64,000 bases of DNA, taken from NCBI RefSeq assembly GCF_020731285.1, contig NZ_JAJFOW010000020.1:1-64000 (forward strand). Reading direction: 5' to 3'. This document shows, piece after piece, positions 28,207 through 36,902 of the stretch (its first letter is position 1; every line of letters begins with the position of its first letter). Position numbers and translations under genes: made by a program. The stretch comes from Cohnella baijiui. Lineage in GTDB: Bacteria; Bacillota; Bacilli; Paenibacillales; Paenibacillaceae. The notes under the pieces were generated by a model. The model worked only from the letters and a program-made list of their open reading frames with translations. It did no database searches and was not told where the DNA came from.

Positions 28207-28625
28207 GCATTTATGGGGGCGCGCCGGAGAATGCTCCGTTCCCACCTCTTCTCCTTCTTCGGATCGATGTGAGAATTCTCATTTTTTGCCGCCAAAACAT
28301 GGCGAATGCCGCCGCAAACCGCGTCGAACGCGCTTTTGTCGCGGGAGCATTGCTCCCATAGCGCAGTCAGACCTATACCCTTTCCCCGCCTCGATCCTTT
28401 CTCTTCCCGAAAGCCAAAAAAAGCCCGCCGTTACGCGGTTTTCCGCGTTCCTAACGAGCGTCCCCACGCCTTCCGAAGAGCCGACAGCATTTGATTTTTC
28501 AGCCTTCGGCCGGGGTGTAAATCCGCCTTTAGTCGGGGGATTTCGGGAATATTAAGGAATTCTAATTTCCTCGAGGCAGGAAAACTGACCCAAAAATCGA
28601 ATTCCTAAAGACATGTGCGAAAACT
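28207..28625. other. Intergenic region without a credible gene
   Basis: About 420 bp between the terminator and the c-di-AMP riboswitch. Short open frames exist on both strands but lack ribosome sites and family similarity. The promoter of the NlpC/P60 gene must lie near its right end; no clear -35/-10 pair was seen. Confidence 0.4.
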
Positions 28626-28744
28626 GCCGAATTCCCGCGCACAGGGAAATGGGGGAACCAGTCAATACCGGGTGAATTGACTCTGCGCCGAACGCAGGAG
28701 TCATAGGGAACCTTCAACCGAACCCTCCAGCTAACCTCGTAGGC
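28626..28744 (+). ncRNA. c-di-AMP riboswitch (ydaO/yuaA type)
   Basis: The segment carries the conserved blocks of the ydaO aptamer in order: TGCCGAAT, GGGGGAACCA, GGGTGAATTG, CATAGGGAACCTTC, CCGAACCC, CAGCTAACCTCGTAGGCA. The flanking TGCC and GGCA can pair as P1. The aptamer ends about 8 nt before the AAGGAG ribosome site of a cell-wall hydrolase gene, a typical ydaO target. No separate terminator hairpin follows, so control may be at translation or through P1/Shine-Dalgarno access. Confidence 0.93.
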
Positions 28745-28766
28745 AATTGGAAGGAGCACGTCCGTT

Positions 28767-29234
28767 TTGCGCAAAGTTTCAGTCCTCATTCTTGCTTTAA
28801 CCGTTTTCCTCGCTGTAGGAGCAGGCGCCGCCTCCGCGGCTACCAAGCTGGACAGCACCGTTTCCAAGCTGATCGGCATCGACTACGATTACGGCGGCAC
28901 GACGACGAGCGGATTCGACTGCTCGGGATTCACGTCCTATGTATTCAAGAAGTTCGACGTGAAACTGCCGCATTCGTCGAAGGAGCAGTTCTCGCTCGGA
29001 GACAAAGTAGCTCGGGAAGATCTCCGTCCCGGCGACCTCGTGTTCTTCAACACGAGCGGCAACGGCGTGTCCCACGTAGGCATCTACGTCGGCGACAACA
29101 AGTTCGCTCATTCCGCATCCAAAGGGGTTACGATCTCGGATCTGGATGAGAAGTACTACGCCAAGCGTTACCTCGGAGCCCGCCGCGTGCTGGATTCCGA
29201 TACTTACAAGGACGTAGCCATCGAACACGTCTAA
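28767..29234 (+). CDS. Secreted NlpC/P60 cell-wall endopeptidase
   Basis: 155-residue exported protein: signal peptide to about residue 24 (AASA-ATK), then a single NlpC/P60 domain with catalytic Cys in FDCSGFTSYV, His in SHVGIYVG and the third polar site at AHSASKG. No SH3 or LysM targeting domain. It would cut peptidoglycan stem peptides (D-Glu-diaminopimelate bond). TTG 28767 is the start, 10 nt after AAGGAG. The upstream c-di-AMP riboswitch ties expression to osmotic or cell-wall state. Confidence 0.92.
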   Translation: MRKVSVLILALTVFLAVGAGAASAATKLDSTVSKLIGIDYDYGGTTTSGFDCSGFTSYVFKKFDVKLPHSSKEQFSLGDKVAREDLRPGDLVFFNTSGNGVSHVGIYVGDNKFAHSASKGVTISDLDEKYYAKRYLGARRVLDSDTYKDVAIEHV

Positions 29235-29262
29235 TCGAGGGCCGTACCTTGCATTGCGACTT

Positions 29263-29288
29263 AGACCCGCTGGCAGGCGGGTCTTTGT
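29263..29288 (+). terminator. Terminator of the NlpC/P60 gene
   Basis: 8-bp stem AGACCCGC/GCGGGTCT followed by TTGTTG, 30 bp after the stop. Confidence 0.75.
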
Positions 29289-29548
29289 TGCGTTTACAGG
29301 GGTGAATGGGGGGCTGGTCTTTTTGTACCCTTCTACACATAGAACGAAACAAGCGTGGGTTTAGTTGCAAAATTTTTGAAGCGCCCATCGAAAAATTTGC
29401 CATCGGGACGAGAGGGCCAGTGCCTCGCCCGTCATCATCATTTGATTCGCCGTTCGCGGAATAAAGGTTGTTGCCGGGGCGGGTGCGGGGGTTGCCAAAA
29501 AGCCTGCGCGGCTTGCGCGCAGGCTTTCAAAATGGCCGGTGAATGCGA
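29289..29548. other. Intergenic gap between convergent genes
   Basis: Apart from the uxaC terminator at 29497-29527 nothing recognisable was seen. Confidence 0.5.
29497..29527 (-). terminator. Terminator of the Gfo/Idh-uxaC operon
   Basis: 12-bp stem AAAGCCTGCGCG/CGCGCAGGCTTT with U tract CTTTTTGG on the minus strand. Confidence 0.88.
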
Positions 29549-30955
29549 TCAGAATCCGAAGTACGCTTCGGCGTTGCGGTAGCTGATATCCTGCACGATG
29601 CCGCCGAGTAGCTCCAGGTCGTCCGGCGCTTCGCCGCGCTCCGCCCAATCGCCCAGCAGGTCGCAGAGGAGACGACGGAAGTACTCGTGCCGCGTGTAGG
29701 ACAGGAAGCTGCGGGAATCCGTCAGCATGCCGACGAACCGGCTCAGCAGGCCCGTGTTCGCCAGCGCCTTCATCTGCTCCAGCATCCCGTCCTTCGTGTC
29801 GTTGAACCACCACGCGGAGCCGAGCTGCATCTTGCCGGGTATGCCGCCGCCCTGGAAGCTGCCGATCGCCGTGCCGAGCACGTACAGGTCGTTCGGATTA
29901 AGCGAGTACACGATCGTTTTCGGCAGCACGTCATCCCGCTCAAGCGCGTCCAGCAGGCGGACGAGGGCGTCCGACACCGGACCGTCGTAGATGGAGTCGT
30001 AGCCCGTGTCGGGGCCAAGCTTCTCGAACATGCGGCCGTTGTTGTTGCGCGACGCGTGCATGTGCAGTTGCATCGTCCAGCCCAGCTCCGCGTACCGCCG
30101 CCCCAGGAAGCGCAGCGTGTACGATTTGTACCGGCGCTCCTCCTCCGCCGACACCGGGTCGCCGGCGAGCGCCTTCCGGTAGACGCCCGCGGCCTCCTCC
30201 CGCGTCGCCTCGGCGTAGCCCATCGCATCGAGCGCGTGGTCGGATACCCGGCAGCCCGTCTCGTGGAAAAAGTCGATGCGGCTGCCGAGCGCGTCGAGCA
30301 GCGCTTCGTACTCGGGGAGCGGGATGCCCGTGGCTTGCTCCAGCGACCGGATCCACGGCAGGAACGTCGCCCGACGGATCTCCAGCGCCTTGTCCGGGCG
30401 GAACGAAGGCAGCACCTTGACGTCGAAATCCGGCAGATCGCGGATGAGGCGATGGTATTCGAGCGTGTCGGCCGGATCGTCCGTCGTGCAGACGACTTTG
30501 ACGTTCGACTTCACGATCAGGTCCCTCGCACCCAGGCCGCTTTCGGCCATCTTGGCGTTGGCCTGCGCCCAGATGGCAGGGGCGGTCCGTTCGCTCACGA
30601 GCTCCTCGATGCCGAAATAGCGGCGCAGCTCCAGGTGGGACCAGTGATACAGCGGATTGCCGATCGTGCGCGGAACGGTGCGGGCCCAGGCCAGGAAACG
30701 GTCGTAGTCCGCGACGCCTTCGCCCCCGGTCACATAGCGCTCCTCGATCCCGTTCGCTCGCATCGCCCGCCATTTGTAGTGATCGCCGTACAGCCAGGCT
30801 TGCGTCAGGTTGGCGAATGTCCGGTTTTCATAGATTTCTTGGGGGCTGAGGTGACAGTGATAATCGATGATGGGCATCGCTTTCGCATAGTCATGGTACA
30901 GCCGCTCCGCCGTCCGGCTGCCGAGCAGGAAGTTGTCGTCCAGAAATACGCGCAT
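29549..30955 (-). CDS. uxaC: Glucuronate isomerase
   Basis: Interconverts D-glucuronate and D-fructuronate (and galacturonate/tagaturonate), the entry to hexuronate catabolism. The 468-residue protein has the amidohydrolase-like metal motif IIDYHCHLSP near residue 30, then LYHWSHLELRRYFG, MQLHMHASRNNN and GMLTDSRSFLSYTRHEYFRR, all characteristic of UxaC. It starts 29 bp after the upstream Gfo/Idh gene, forming an operon controlled by the divergent AraC regulator (inferred). Confidence 0.96.
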   Translation of the reverse strand: MRVFLDDNFLLGSRTAERLYHDYAKAMPIIDYHCHLSPQEIYENRTFANLTQAWLYGDHYKWRAMRANGIEERYVTGGEGVADYDRFLAWARTVPRTIGNPLYHWSHLELRRYFGIEELVSERTAPAIWAQANAKMAESGLGARDLIVKSNVKVVCTTDDPADTLEYHRLIRDLPDFDVKVLPSFRPDKALEIRRATFLPWIRSLEQATGIPLPEYEALLDALGSRIDFFHETGCRVSDHALDAMGYAEATREEAAGVYRKALAGDPVSAEEERRYKSYTLRFLGRRYAELGWTMQLHMHASRNNNGRMFEKLGPDTGYDSIYDGPVSDALVRLLDALERDDVLPKTIVYSLNPNDLYVLGTAIGSFQGGGIPGKMQLGSAWWFNDTKDGMLEQMKALANTGLLSRFVGMLTDSRSFLSYTRHEYFRRLLCDLLGDWAERGEAPDDLELLGGIVQDISYRNAEAYFGF

Positions 30956-30984
30956 CCGGTCTTTCCGCCTCCCTTTGGTTCGGA

Positions 30985-32277
30985 TTAGTGGAACTTCACG
31001 AGATCCGCGACGCGGACCGCCTGGCCGGTCTGGATGGAGCGGTTCGCCGCGATGCCGGTCAAAATCGAGCGGGCTCCGTCCACATGGTTCGCCGCGCGAT
31101 GGAACGGGTCCTCGACCGGCGTGCCGAAGATGTCGTTCAGCAGCACCGGGTCGCCGCCGCCGTGGCCGCCCTCCCCTTCTTCGACAGCCACTTCGTACGG
31201 TGCGCCGAACATCGGCAGCACCTTGATCGCTTGCTTGTGCAGAGCGCCCTCGTCCTTTTTCTCCCCGCCGGCGTTGACGTAGGACTGCTCGACGACCTCC
31301 ATCTCAATGCGGCCTTTCGTCCCGTTAAACGCGATTCGGTAGCCTTCCCAAGGCGCATTGGCGATGAGCGAATAGGTAAGGATCGCCTGGTTGCGGTAGC
31401 GGACGATGACGCCCATCGTGTCCTCGATGTTGATTCCGTCGCCGAAGACGCTCTGGTCGCGGCGGTAGCCGTCTTCGTGCTCGGCGTCGAGGTACATCGC
31501 CTTCAGGTGCACGTTGTCGTCCAGATGCAGGGCGAACGGATCGTCCTTGGCGAGCGGATTGCCGGTCGCGCGCTCGTAAAACTGCGTGACACCGCGCTGC
31601 TCGGCATTTTCCCGGCCGTAGAACAGCAGGTCGCCGAACGCGAACACCGTCTCCGGCTGAGAGCCGATCCAAAAGTTCACGAGGTCGAAGTGGTGCGTGG
31701 ATTTGTGCACGAGCAGGCCGCCGCTGTTGCGCTTGTCGCGGTGCCACCGGCGGAAGTAGTCCGCGCCGTGCCTCGTGTTCAGCAGCCACTCGAAATGCAC
31801 GGACTGGATGCGGCCGATCGTGCCCGATGCGATCAGTTCGCGGGCTTTGGTGTGATGCGGCGCGTAGCGGTAGTTGAAGGTAACCCGGACGCTGCGGCCG
31901 GTCCGCTCGACGGCGTCCAAGATGTCCTGGCACTTGCGCTCGTCGACGGTCATCGGTTTTTCCGTAATGACGTCGCAGCCGAGCTCCATCGCGCGGATGA
32001 TGTAGCGGTGATGCGTGCGGTCCACGCTTGTCACGATGACGGCATCCGGCTTCTCCCGTTCGATCATGGCGTCGAATTCGTCAGACAGATACGTCCGCGC
32101 TTGCGGGTAATCGTATTTCTCCGCCAGCAGCTTGTTCGCGTAGTTCATGCGCGTGCGGTTGATGTCGCAAAACGCAACGAGCTCCGACGTCTCCCTATAT
32201 GCGGTTGCAATCGCGCCGTAGAAAAACTCCGCGCGTCCGCCTGTTCCGACCAGTACGTACCTTTTCTTTCCGCCCAT
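30985..32277 (-). CDS. Gfo/Idh/MocA family oxidoreductase
   Basis: 430-residue NAD(P)-dependent dehydrogenase-like protein. The Rossmann start is RYVLVGTGGRAEFF; the family lysine lies in CDVITEKPMT, followed by the C-terminal substrate domain with GGLLVHKSTHHFDLVNFW. A much longer open frame continues upstream across the AraC gene, but ATG 32277 with GGGAG 10 nt upstream gives the correct family N-terminus. Co-transcribed with uxaC, so probably acts on a uronic acid or glycoside derivative; the exact substrate is unknown. Confidence 0.92.
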   Translation of the reverse strand: MGGKKRYVLVGTGGRAEFFYGAIATAYRETSELVAFCDINRTRMNYANKLLAEKYDYPQARTYLSDEFDAMIEREKPDAVIVTSVDRTHHRYIIRAMELGCDVITEKPMTVDERKCQDILDAVERTGRSVRVTFNYRYAPHHTKARELIASGTIGRIQSVHFEWLLNTRHGADYFRRWHRDKRNSGGLLVHKSTHHFDLVNFWIGSQPETVFAFGDLLFYGRENAEQRGVTQFYERATGNPLAKDDPFALHLDDNVHLKAMYLDAEHEDGYRRDQSVFGDGINIEDTMGVIVRYRNQAILTYSLIANAPWEGYRIAFNGTKGRIEMEVVEQSYVNAGGEKKDEGALHKQAIKVLPMFGAPYEVAVEEGEGGHGGGDPVLLNDIFGTPVEDPFHRAANHVDGARSILTGIAANRSIQTGQAVRVADLVKFH

Positions 32278-32311
32278 TGCCGTGTTGCTCCCTTCGAGAA
32301 TGTAAGATAGC

Positions 32312-32340
32312 TTCATTGTAGGACATGAGAGTGCTATAAT
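32312..32340 (+). promoter_or_regulatory. Promoter of the AraC regulator gene
   Basis: TTCATT, a 17-nt spacer and a perfect TATAAT (32335-32340), in the 177-bp gap between the divergent oxidoreductase and AraC genes. Confidence 0.55.
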
Positions 32341-32454
32341 TCTGCTAAAATGATGCCCGATTTCGGGAAAACCCCGCTTTTGTTGCGGGAGCGAGCCGAC
32401 TTCGAAGAAGTTGAGGCTTAGGTCATATAGGAGGAGAGAAAGGGGGAGCCGGGG

Positions 32455-33309
32455 ATGGCCGATCAACCGGAAGAAGCGCGATACGGGACGGAAGACAAGC
32501 TGTATCTGGAGTATCGGAAGCGGACCGCGCCGTTTACGATGGCGGCGGACCATTACCATTCGTATTACGAGGTCTACTATCTGCTCTCCGGCAGCCGGGT
32601 GTATTTCGTCCGGGACCGAACCTATCCCGTCGAACAGGGCGATCTCGTCTTTATCCCGAAAAACGAGCTGCACAAGACGATCCAGGCGGGCCAGGCGACG
32701 CACGAACGCATTGTGATCCATTTCGGCGACGCCTTCGTGTTTTCGCTGGTCGGGGTTCCGACCGACTTTTTGCTCGCTCCGTTCGAGCAGCCGACAAGGG
32801 TCTTCCGCCTGCCGCGAGCCGAACAGATCGAGATCGACCGGCTGCTGCGCCGAAGCGTCTCGGAGCTCCGATCGCGCGCCCCGGGTTACGAGCTGGCCGT
32901 GCGTATGACGATCGCGGACGTTCTGCTGCGAACGGCGCGTTACGTGCACGAGCACGAGCCGCTCCCGGTCGGTTACGCGACGCCGATGCACGCCAAGCTG
33001 ACGGAGATCGTCCGCTACGTGAACGCGAACTACGCCGAGCCGCTGCGGCTCGGCGGTTTGGCGGAGCGGTTCTATATCAGCCCTTACCATTTGAGCAGGT
33101 CGTTCAAGGAGATGACCGGCTTCACCTTTACCGACTACCTGGCGCTCACCCGGGTCAAGGAGGCGCAGCGGCTGCTGCGCGACACCGACCTCCGGATCGC
33201 GGACGTCGCCGTCGCCGCCGGGTTCGACAACTTTTCGCACTTCGGCAAGACGTTCAAACGGATCGCCCGCCATTCCCCCCGGGACTACCGCAAGCGGGAG
33301 CGGGGGTAA
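32455..33309 (+). CDS. AraC family transcriptional regulator
   Basis: 284 residues: an N-terminal cupin-like sugar-sensing domain (DHYHSYYEVYYLLSG; GDLVFIPKNELHKT) and a C-terminal pair of helix-turn-helix motifs (LRLGGLAERFYISPYHLSRSF; IADVAVAAGFDNFSHFGKTF). Start ATG 32455 follows GGGGGAG. Divergent from the oxidoreductase-uxaC operon, so probably its activator in response to a uronate. Confidence 0.92.
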   Translation: MADQPEEARYGTEDKLYLEYRKRTAPFTMAADHYHSYYEVYYLLSGSRVYFVRDRTYPVEQGDLVFIPKNELHKTIQAGQATHERIVIHFGDAFVFSLVGVPTDFLLAPFEQPTRVFRLPRAEQIEIDRLLRRSVSELRSRAPGYELAVRMTIADVLLRTARYVHEHEPLPVGYATPMHAKLTEIVRYVNANYAEPLRLGGLAERFYISPYHLSRSFKEMTGFTFTDYLALTRVKEAQRLLRDTDLRIADVAVAAGFDNFSHFGKTFKRIARHSPRDYRKRERG

Positions 33310-33328
33310 TGGGGTTGGGCGCCATCGC

Positions 33329-34624
33329 TCACCGCTTCTCCCACGGGTACTCGGCCACGAGGCGCTCGATCTCGTCCGCCTTCACCCCGCGCCCGCCGTA
33401 GCGTGCCTGGCCATACAGCTCGAGCAGCGCGGCCCGCGCGCCGGCGAACCAGCCCCACAGGCCGCCGCGCCCCCCGCTCGGCGCCGCGCGGCCCGCCTGC
33501 CAAGCCGCGAGCTCGGCCGCCGTTTCCGCGGGCGTGTGCGCCGGCCGAAACGCGAAGCCCTCGCGCACGCCGGCCTGGACGGTGTCCTCGTACAGCCGGC
33601 GCACGCGCGCCTCGGGGGACAACCCCGCCCACTCCTTGCGCCCCAGGCGTTTCGTCCCCCGGTCCATCCAACGCTCCTGCCAGCCGCGCAGTACGCGCTC
33701 CACGTTCAGCAGACTCTCCCGTTCTTCGGTGTATCCAGTATCGTCAGCCTTCCGCTCCCGCCGCCGCAGCAGCTTGGCCATGATCGCCCGGACCCGTTCC
33801 GCCACCGCCCGCAGCCAGGCCCGGTTCAGCAGAAACTTGCGCAGCAGCAGCCAGACGACGTACAGCGCGGCCGCCGCCAGCAAAGCATACCCGATGTAGT
33901 CGAGCAGCCGCCAAAACCAGTGGCGTTTGCCGTCGGCCGGCGGGAGCATCGGGGGCGGACCCTGATCCATCGGCATCGGGTCTTGAACCATCTCCGGCTG
34001 CTTCGCGCCGTGCGGCAGCAGGCCGTTGATCCACCGGGCGATTGCCGGCCATACCGACAAATCCGTCGTGGCTAGAAAGACGAGGAGCGCCAGCACGACG
34101 AGAATCGTCAAGTATTTGCGGCTGGAAGCGGCCACGGACCGCGTCACAATGCCGCTCTGCAGCCCCGCGGAAGCCATCATGCCCGCATTCCGAACGTACA
34201 GAAGCGACAGGAACCAGCCTACGCCGACCAGCACGAACCACAGCCGCTCCCGCGCCAGCTCGTGCGTGAGCGAAGCTACGATGAGGCACACAGCCGCGAC
34301 GACCGTTCCCATGCTGCACAGCCAGGTCCAGATCACCCTCGCGCCGGCCACCCAGGACGCGATGCCGAGAATGGCTCCGAGCGCGGCAAGCTCGGGATCG
34401 ATAAAGGCCGCGCCCGCGACCAGGACGATCAGCAGGACGCTATTCATCAAAGCCGGCGGCAGGCGGCGGACGGCGTTCGGGAGCATCCTGCCCGCCCAGA
34501 TCGCCGCCCAGGCGGCGACGAGCCAGACCGCAAGCCCGATTTCACCCGGCAGAAAGAAATGCACCGTGGCGAGCACCGGCGCCCAGGCCAGCAGCTCCGC
34601 TACGCTTCGCAAGACGATTCTCAT
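33329..34624 (-). CDS. Membrane protein with C-terminal DUF4129-like domain
   Basis: 431 residues, last gene of a moxR-DUF58 operon. The N-terminal half has about six membrane helices; after a Pro-rich outside segment (QGPPPMLPPADG) another helix leads to a cytoplasmic domain resembling DUF4129 (RVRRLYEDTVQAG; FRPAHTPAETAAEL). The usual third gene is a TgpA-like transglutaminase with this same tail, but no catalytic transglutaminase Cys-His-Asp core is present here. The ATG overlaps the DUF58 stop (ATGA) and has AAAGGAGG ahead. The longer frame to 35554 is antisense-frame noise over DUF58. Confidence 0.8.
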   Translation of the reverse strand: MRIVLRSVAELLAWAPVLATVHFFLPGEIGLAVWLVAAWAAIWAGRMLPNAVRRLPPALMNSVLLIVLVAGAAFIDPELAALGAILGIASWVAGARVIWTWLCSMGTVVAAVCLIVASLTHELARERLWFVLVGVGWFLSLLYVRNAGMMASAGLQSGIVTRSVAASSRKYLTILVVLALLVFLATTDLSVWPAIARWINGLLPHGAKQPEMVQDPMPMDQGPPPMLPPADGKRHWFWRLLDYIGYALLAAAALYVVWLLLRKFLLNRAWLRAVAERVRAIMAKLLRRRERKADDTGYTEERESLLNVERVLRGWQERWMDRGTKRLGRKEWAGLSPEARVRRLYEDTVQAGVREGFAFRPAHTPAETAAELAAWQAGRAAPSGGRGGLWGWFAGARAALLELYGQARYGGRGVKADEIERLVAEYPWEKR

Positions 34625-35721
34625 GCGCTCGCCTCCTTTTCCCGGTACAGCAGCAGCCGTTCCACCCGGTTGCCCGCCTGGCGCAGGCGATCGATCAGCT
34701 GCTCCTGCTTCGGCGTCAGAAACGCCGATACGACGAGCAGATTGGTGCCCCGCATGCCGGAAGCCGCCATCTCCTCGAGCACGTAACCGAGCTCGCGCCG
34801 CGTGACCGCCTCGAACCTCGCCATCAGGTGCAGCATCCGGTACAGATGCTCTCGTCCGGCGCGGGGTTCGAGGACGAGGGGAACGGCCGATTCCCCTTCC
34901 ACCTTGCCGTTGTAGATCAGGCCCACCTTGCCCCCGCTCGCCAGCAGATGACGCGCGACCGACGCCGCGTAGCTGATCGCCTCCTCGAAGTCCGCCGGCT
35001 GGATGCGGCGGTTCTCGGAAGCATCGTACAGCTCCGCGTTGAGCAGGATCGTCACGTCGTTGTCTACCATCGTCTCCCGCCGGTTGACGAGCGTGTGGCC
35101 CGTCTTGGCCGTCGCGCTCCAGTTTACCTGCTTGAGCGAATCCCCGCTCCGGTACGGTCGGACGCCCGCCATCTCGTAGTGGTCTTCCCGGAACGCCTCG
35201 TGCATGCCGATCGCGCTCTGCATCCACTTGCGCGCGGACAGAGGCAGCTGCCGCGCCTCCTTCAGGCGCGGGAAGACCGTGATGGCGCATCCCGACTCCC
35301 GCGTGTCGGTCGCGCCGGGGGCCCCCGTCAGATCGCCGAGCGTGAGCGACAGCGACGGAACCCGGTAGACGCCCCGGCGCACGCAGACGACCTCGTGCTT
35401 GCGAACGACCTTCGTGAACGGCGCCAGGCTGAACAAGCTGGCGTGATTTTGCAGAAGCTGGCCCGAACTGATCGCGAGCTCGGCGTTCTGGTTTTTGAAC
35501 TGCAGCGGAGAAGGCATCATCGTCTCGACGCGGAGCCACGGCAGCGGCATCCACTGCCGGTTGACGATCCGCTCCAGCATATACACCGTTTCTCCCGCAA
35601 AGGCGTGCGGCTCGCTAAAGGCGCGCTCGTAGGCTACGCGGCGCAATACGCGGCGGTTGAAGAGCAGGCGCTGCAGCACGAAGAGGACGGCGAAGATGGT
35701 GAGCAGCCAGACGATGATCAT
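34621..35721 (-). CDS. DUF58 domain-containing membrane protein
   Basis: 366 residues: N-terminal membrane helix (IIVWLLTIFAVLFVLQRLLF), a beta-rich domain and the DUF58 signature YRSGDSLKQVNWSATAKTG, followed by a vWA-like fold with LLVVSAFLTP. DUF58 proteins are partners of MoxR ATPases. Starts one base after the moxR stop region and overlaps the DUF4129 gene, so tightly coupled. Role in chaperoning or cell-envelope assembly is inferred from the family. Confidence 0.9.
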   Translation of the reverse strand: MIIVWLLTIFAVLFVLQRLLFNRRVLRRVAYERAFSEPHAFAGETVYMLERIVNRQWMPLPWLRVETMMPSPLQFKNQNAELAISSGQLLQNHASLFSLAPFTKVVRKHEVVCVRRGVYRVPSLSLTLGDLTGAPGATDTRESGCAITVFPRLKEARQLPLSARKWMQSAIGMHEAFREDHYEMAGVRPYRSGDSLKQVNWSATAKTGHTLVNRRETMVDNDVTILLNAELYDASENRRIQPADFEEAISYAASVARHLLASGGKVGLIYNGKVEGESAVPLVLEPRAGREHLYRMLHLMARFEAVTRRELGYVLEEMAASGMRGTNLLVVSAFLTPKQEQLIDRLRQAGNRVERLLLYREKEASA

Positions 35722-35722
35722 G

Positions 35723-36688
35723 CTACCGGCGCTCCAGCTGCGGCTCGGACGGAACCGGGATCTGCGCGACGATGCCGGCGAGCAGCGCTTCGGTACGCCT
35801 GTGGTCGGACCCGAGCATGTCCTTCAGCAAGATCCGGTGCGCCAGCACGGGCGAGACGAGTGCCTTTACGTCGTCCGGCGACACGTAGTCGCGGCCCCGG
35901 AGCAGCGCACGCGCTTGGGCGGCCTTGACGAGCTGCAGACTGCCGCGCGGACTGACCCCGCTCGCGATCTCGTCGCTCGTGCGCGTAGCCGATACGATCG
36001 AGAGGAGATACTGCAGCACGTCCGGGTGGCAGGCGACGTTCGGAACGTTCCCCTGGAGACGAGCGATGTCCGCTTGGTCCAGGACCGGAGCCAGATCCGG
36101 CAGCGGATCCCGGCCCATGAACCGGCGCAAAATTTCCGTTTCTTCGTCCCGGGACGGATAGCCCATCGAGACGCGCATCATGAAGCGGTCGAGCTGCGCC
36201 TCAGGCAGCGGGAACGTGCCGTGGTTCTCGATCGGATTTTGCGTCGCGATGACGAGAAAAGGCTTCTGCAGCGGGTAGGTGTCCCCGTCGATCGTCACTT
36301 GGCGCTCCTCCATGCACTCGAGCAGGCTGGACTGGGTACGGGGAGTCGCCCGGTTCAGCTCGTCCGCCAGCAGAATGTTCGTAAATACCGGTCCGCGGCG
36401 CAGCTCGAAGCGGCCCGCCTGCTGGTTGAAGAAGTTGATGCCGGAAATATCGGATGGGAGCAGATCGGCCGTGAACTGGACGCGCTTGAAGTCGCATTGC
36501 AGCGATCTGGCGAGCGACTTGGCAAGCAGCGTCTTCCCCGTTCCCGGCACGTCCTCGAGGATGAGATGACCTGAAGCGAGCAGCGCGATCAGCACCTGCT
36601 CTACGACTTCTTCCTTACCGACGACGACTTTCGCAATCTGGTCCTTGATGGCCTGCAGCCGGGAACCGACTTCCTGAATTTCGATCAT
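35723..36688 (-). CDS. MoxR family AAA+ ATPase
   Basis: 321-residue ATPase with Walker A LEDVPGTGKTLLAK, Walker B ILLADELNRA, sensor 1 IATQNPIE and the MoxR-typical ARTSDEIASGVSPRG-like sensor 2 region. ATG 36688 follows GGAGGG; the upstream extension in frame is not conserved. First gene of the moxR-DUF58-DUF4129 operon. Believed to act as a chaperone for its membrane partners. Confidence 0.93.
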   Translation of the reverse strand: MIEIQEVGSRLQAIKDQIAKVVVGKEEVVEQVLIALLASGHLILEDVPGTGKTLLAKSLARSLQCDFKRVQFTADLLPSDISGINFFNQQAGRFELRRGPVFTNILLADELNRATPRTQSSLLECMEERQVTIDGDTYPLQKPFLVIATQNPIENHGTFPLPEAQLDRFMMRVSMGYPSRDEETEILRRFMGRDPLPDLAPVLDQADIARLQGNVPNVACHPDVLQYLLSIVSATRTSDEIASGVSPRGSLQLVKAAQARALLRGRDYVSPDDVKALVSPVLAHRILLKDMLGSDHRRTEALLAGIVAQIPVPSEPQLERR

Positions 36689-36848
36689 GGACGCACCCTC
36701 CATTTGGCAAAAATCGATAGAATGAAGACACGGCGAGTATAGCGCTTTCAAGGAAACGAAAACGACGGCGCAGCGAACGCCCGCAGCCATCCGTCCCCCG
36801 CGTTTCCTCCATTTTACAAGGGGGCGGCCGCCATGGCAAAGAAAATAG

Positions 36849-36890
36849 ACGCAGGGCTATTTCTCCTCCCCCAGAGAAATAACCCTGCGT
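36849..36890 (-). terminator. Terminator of the polysaccharide deacetylase gene
   Basis: Nearly perfect 17-bp stem (ACGCAGGGCTATTTCTC and complement, one mismatch), followed on the minus strand by CTATTTTCTTT. Confidence 0.8.
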
Positions 36891-36902
36891 AATCGATCGT
36901 AT

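Noticed and set aside
28207..28555. 128-residue plus-strand frame before the riboswitch
   Set aside because: No ribosome site, no similarity, and it starts in the terminator loop.
32278..33273. Long N-terminal extension of the Gfo/Idh gene
   Set aside because: The upstream part is antisense to the AraC gene; a ribosome site supports ATG 32277.
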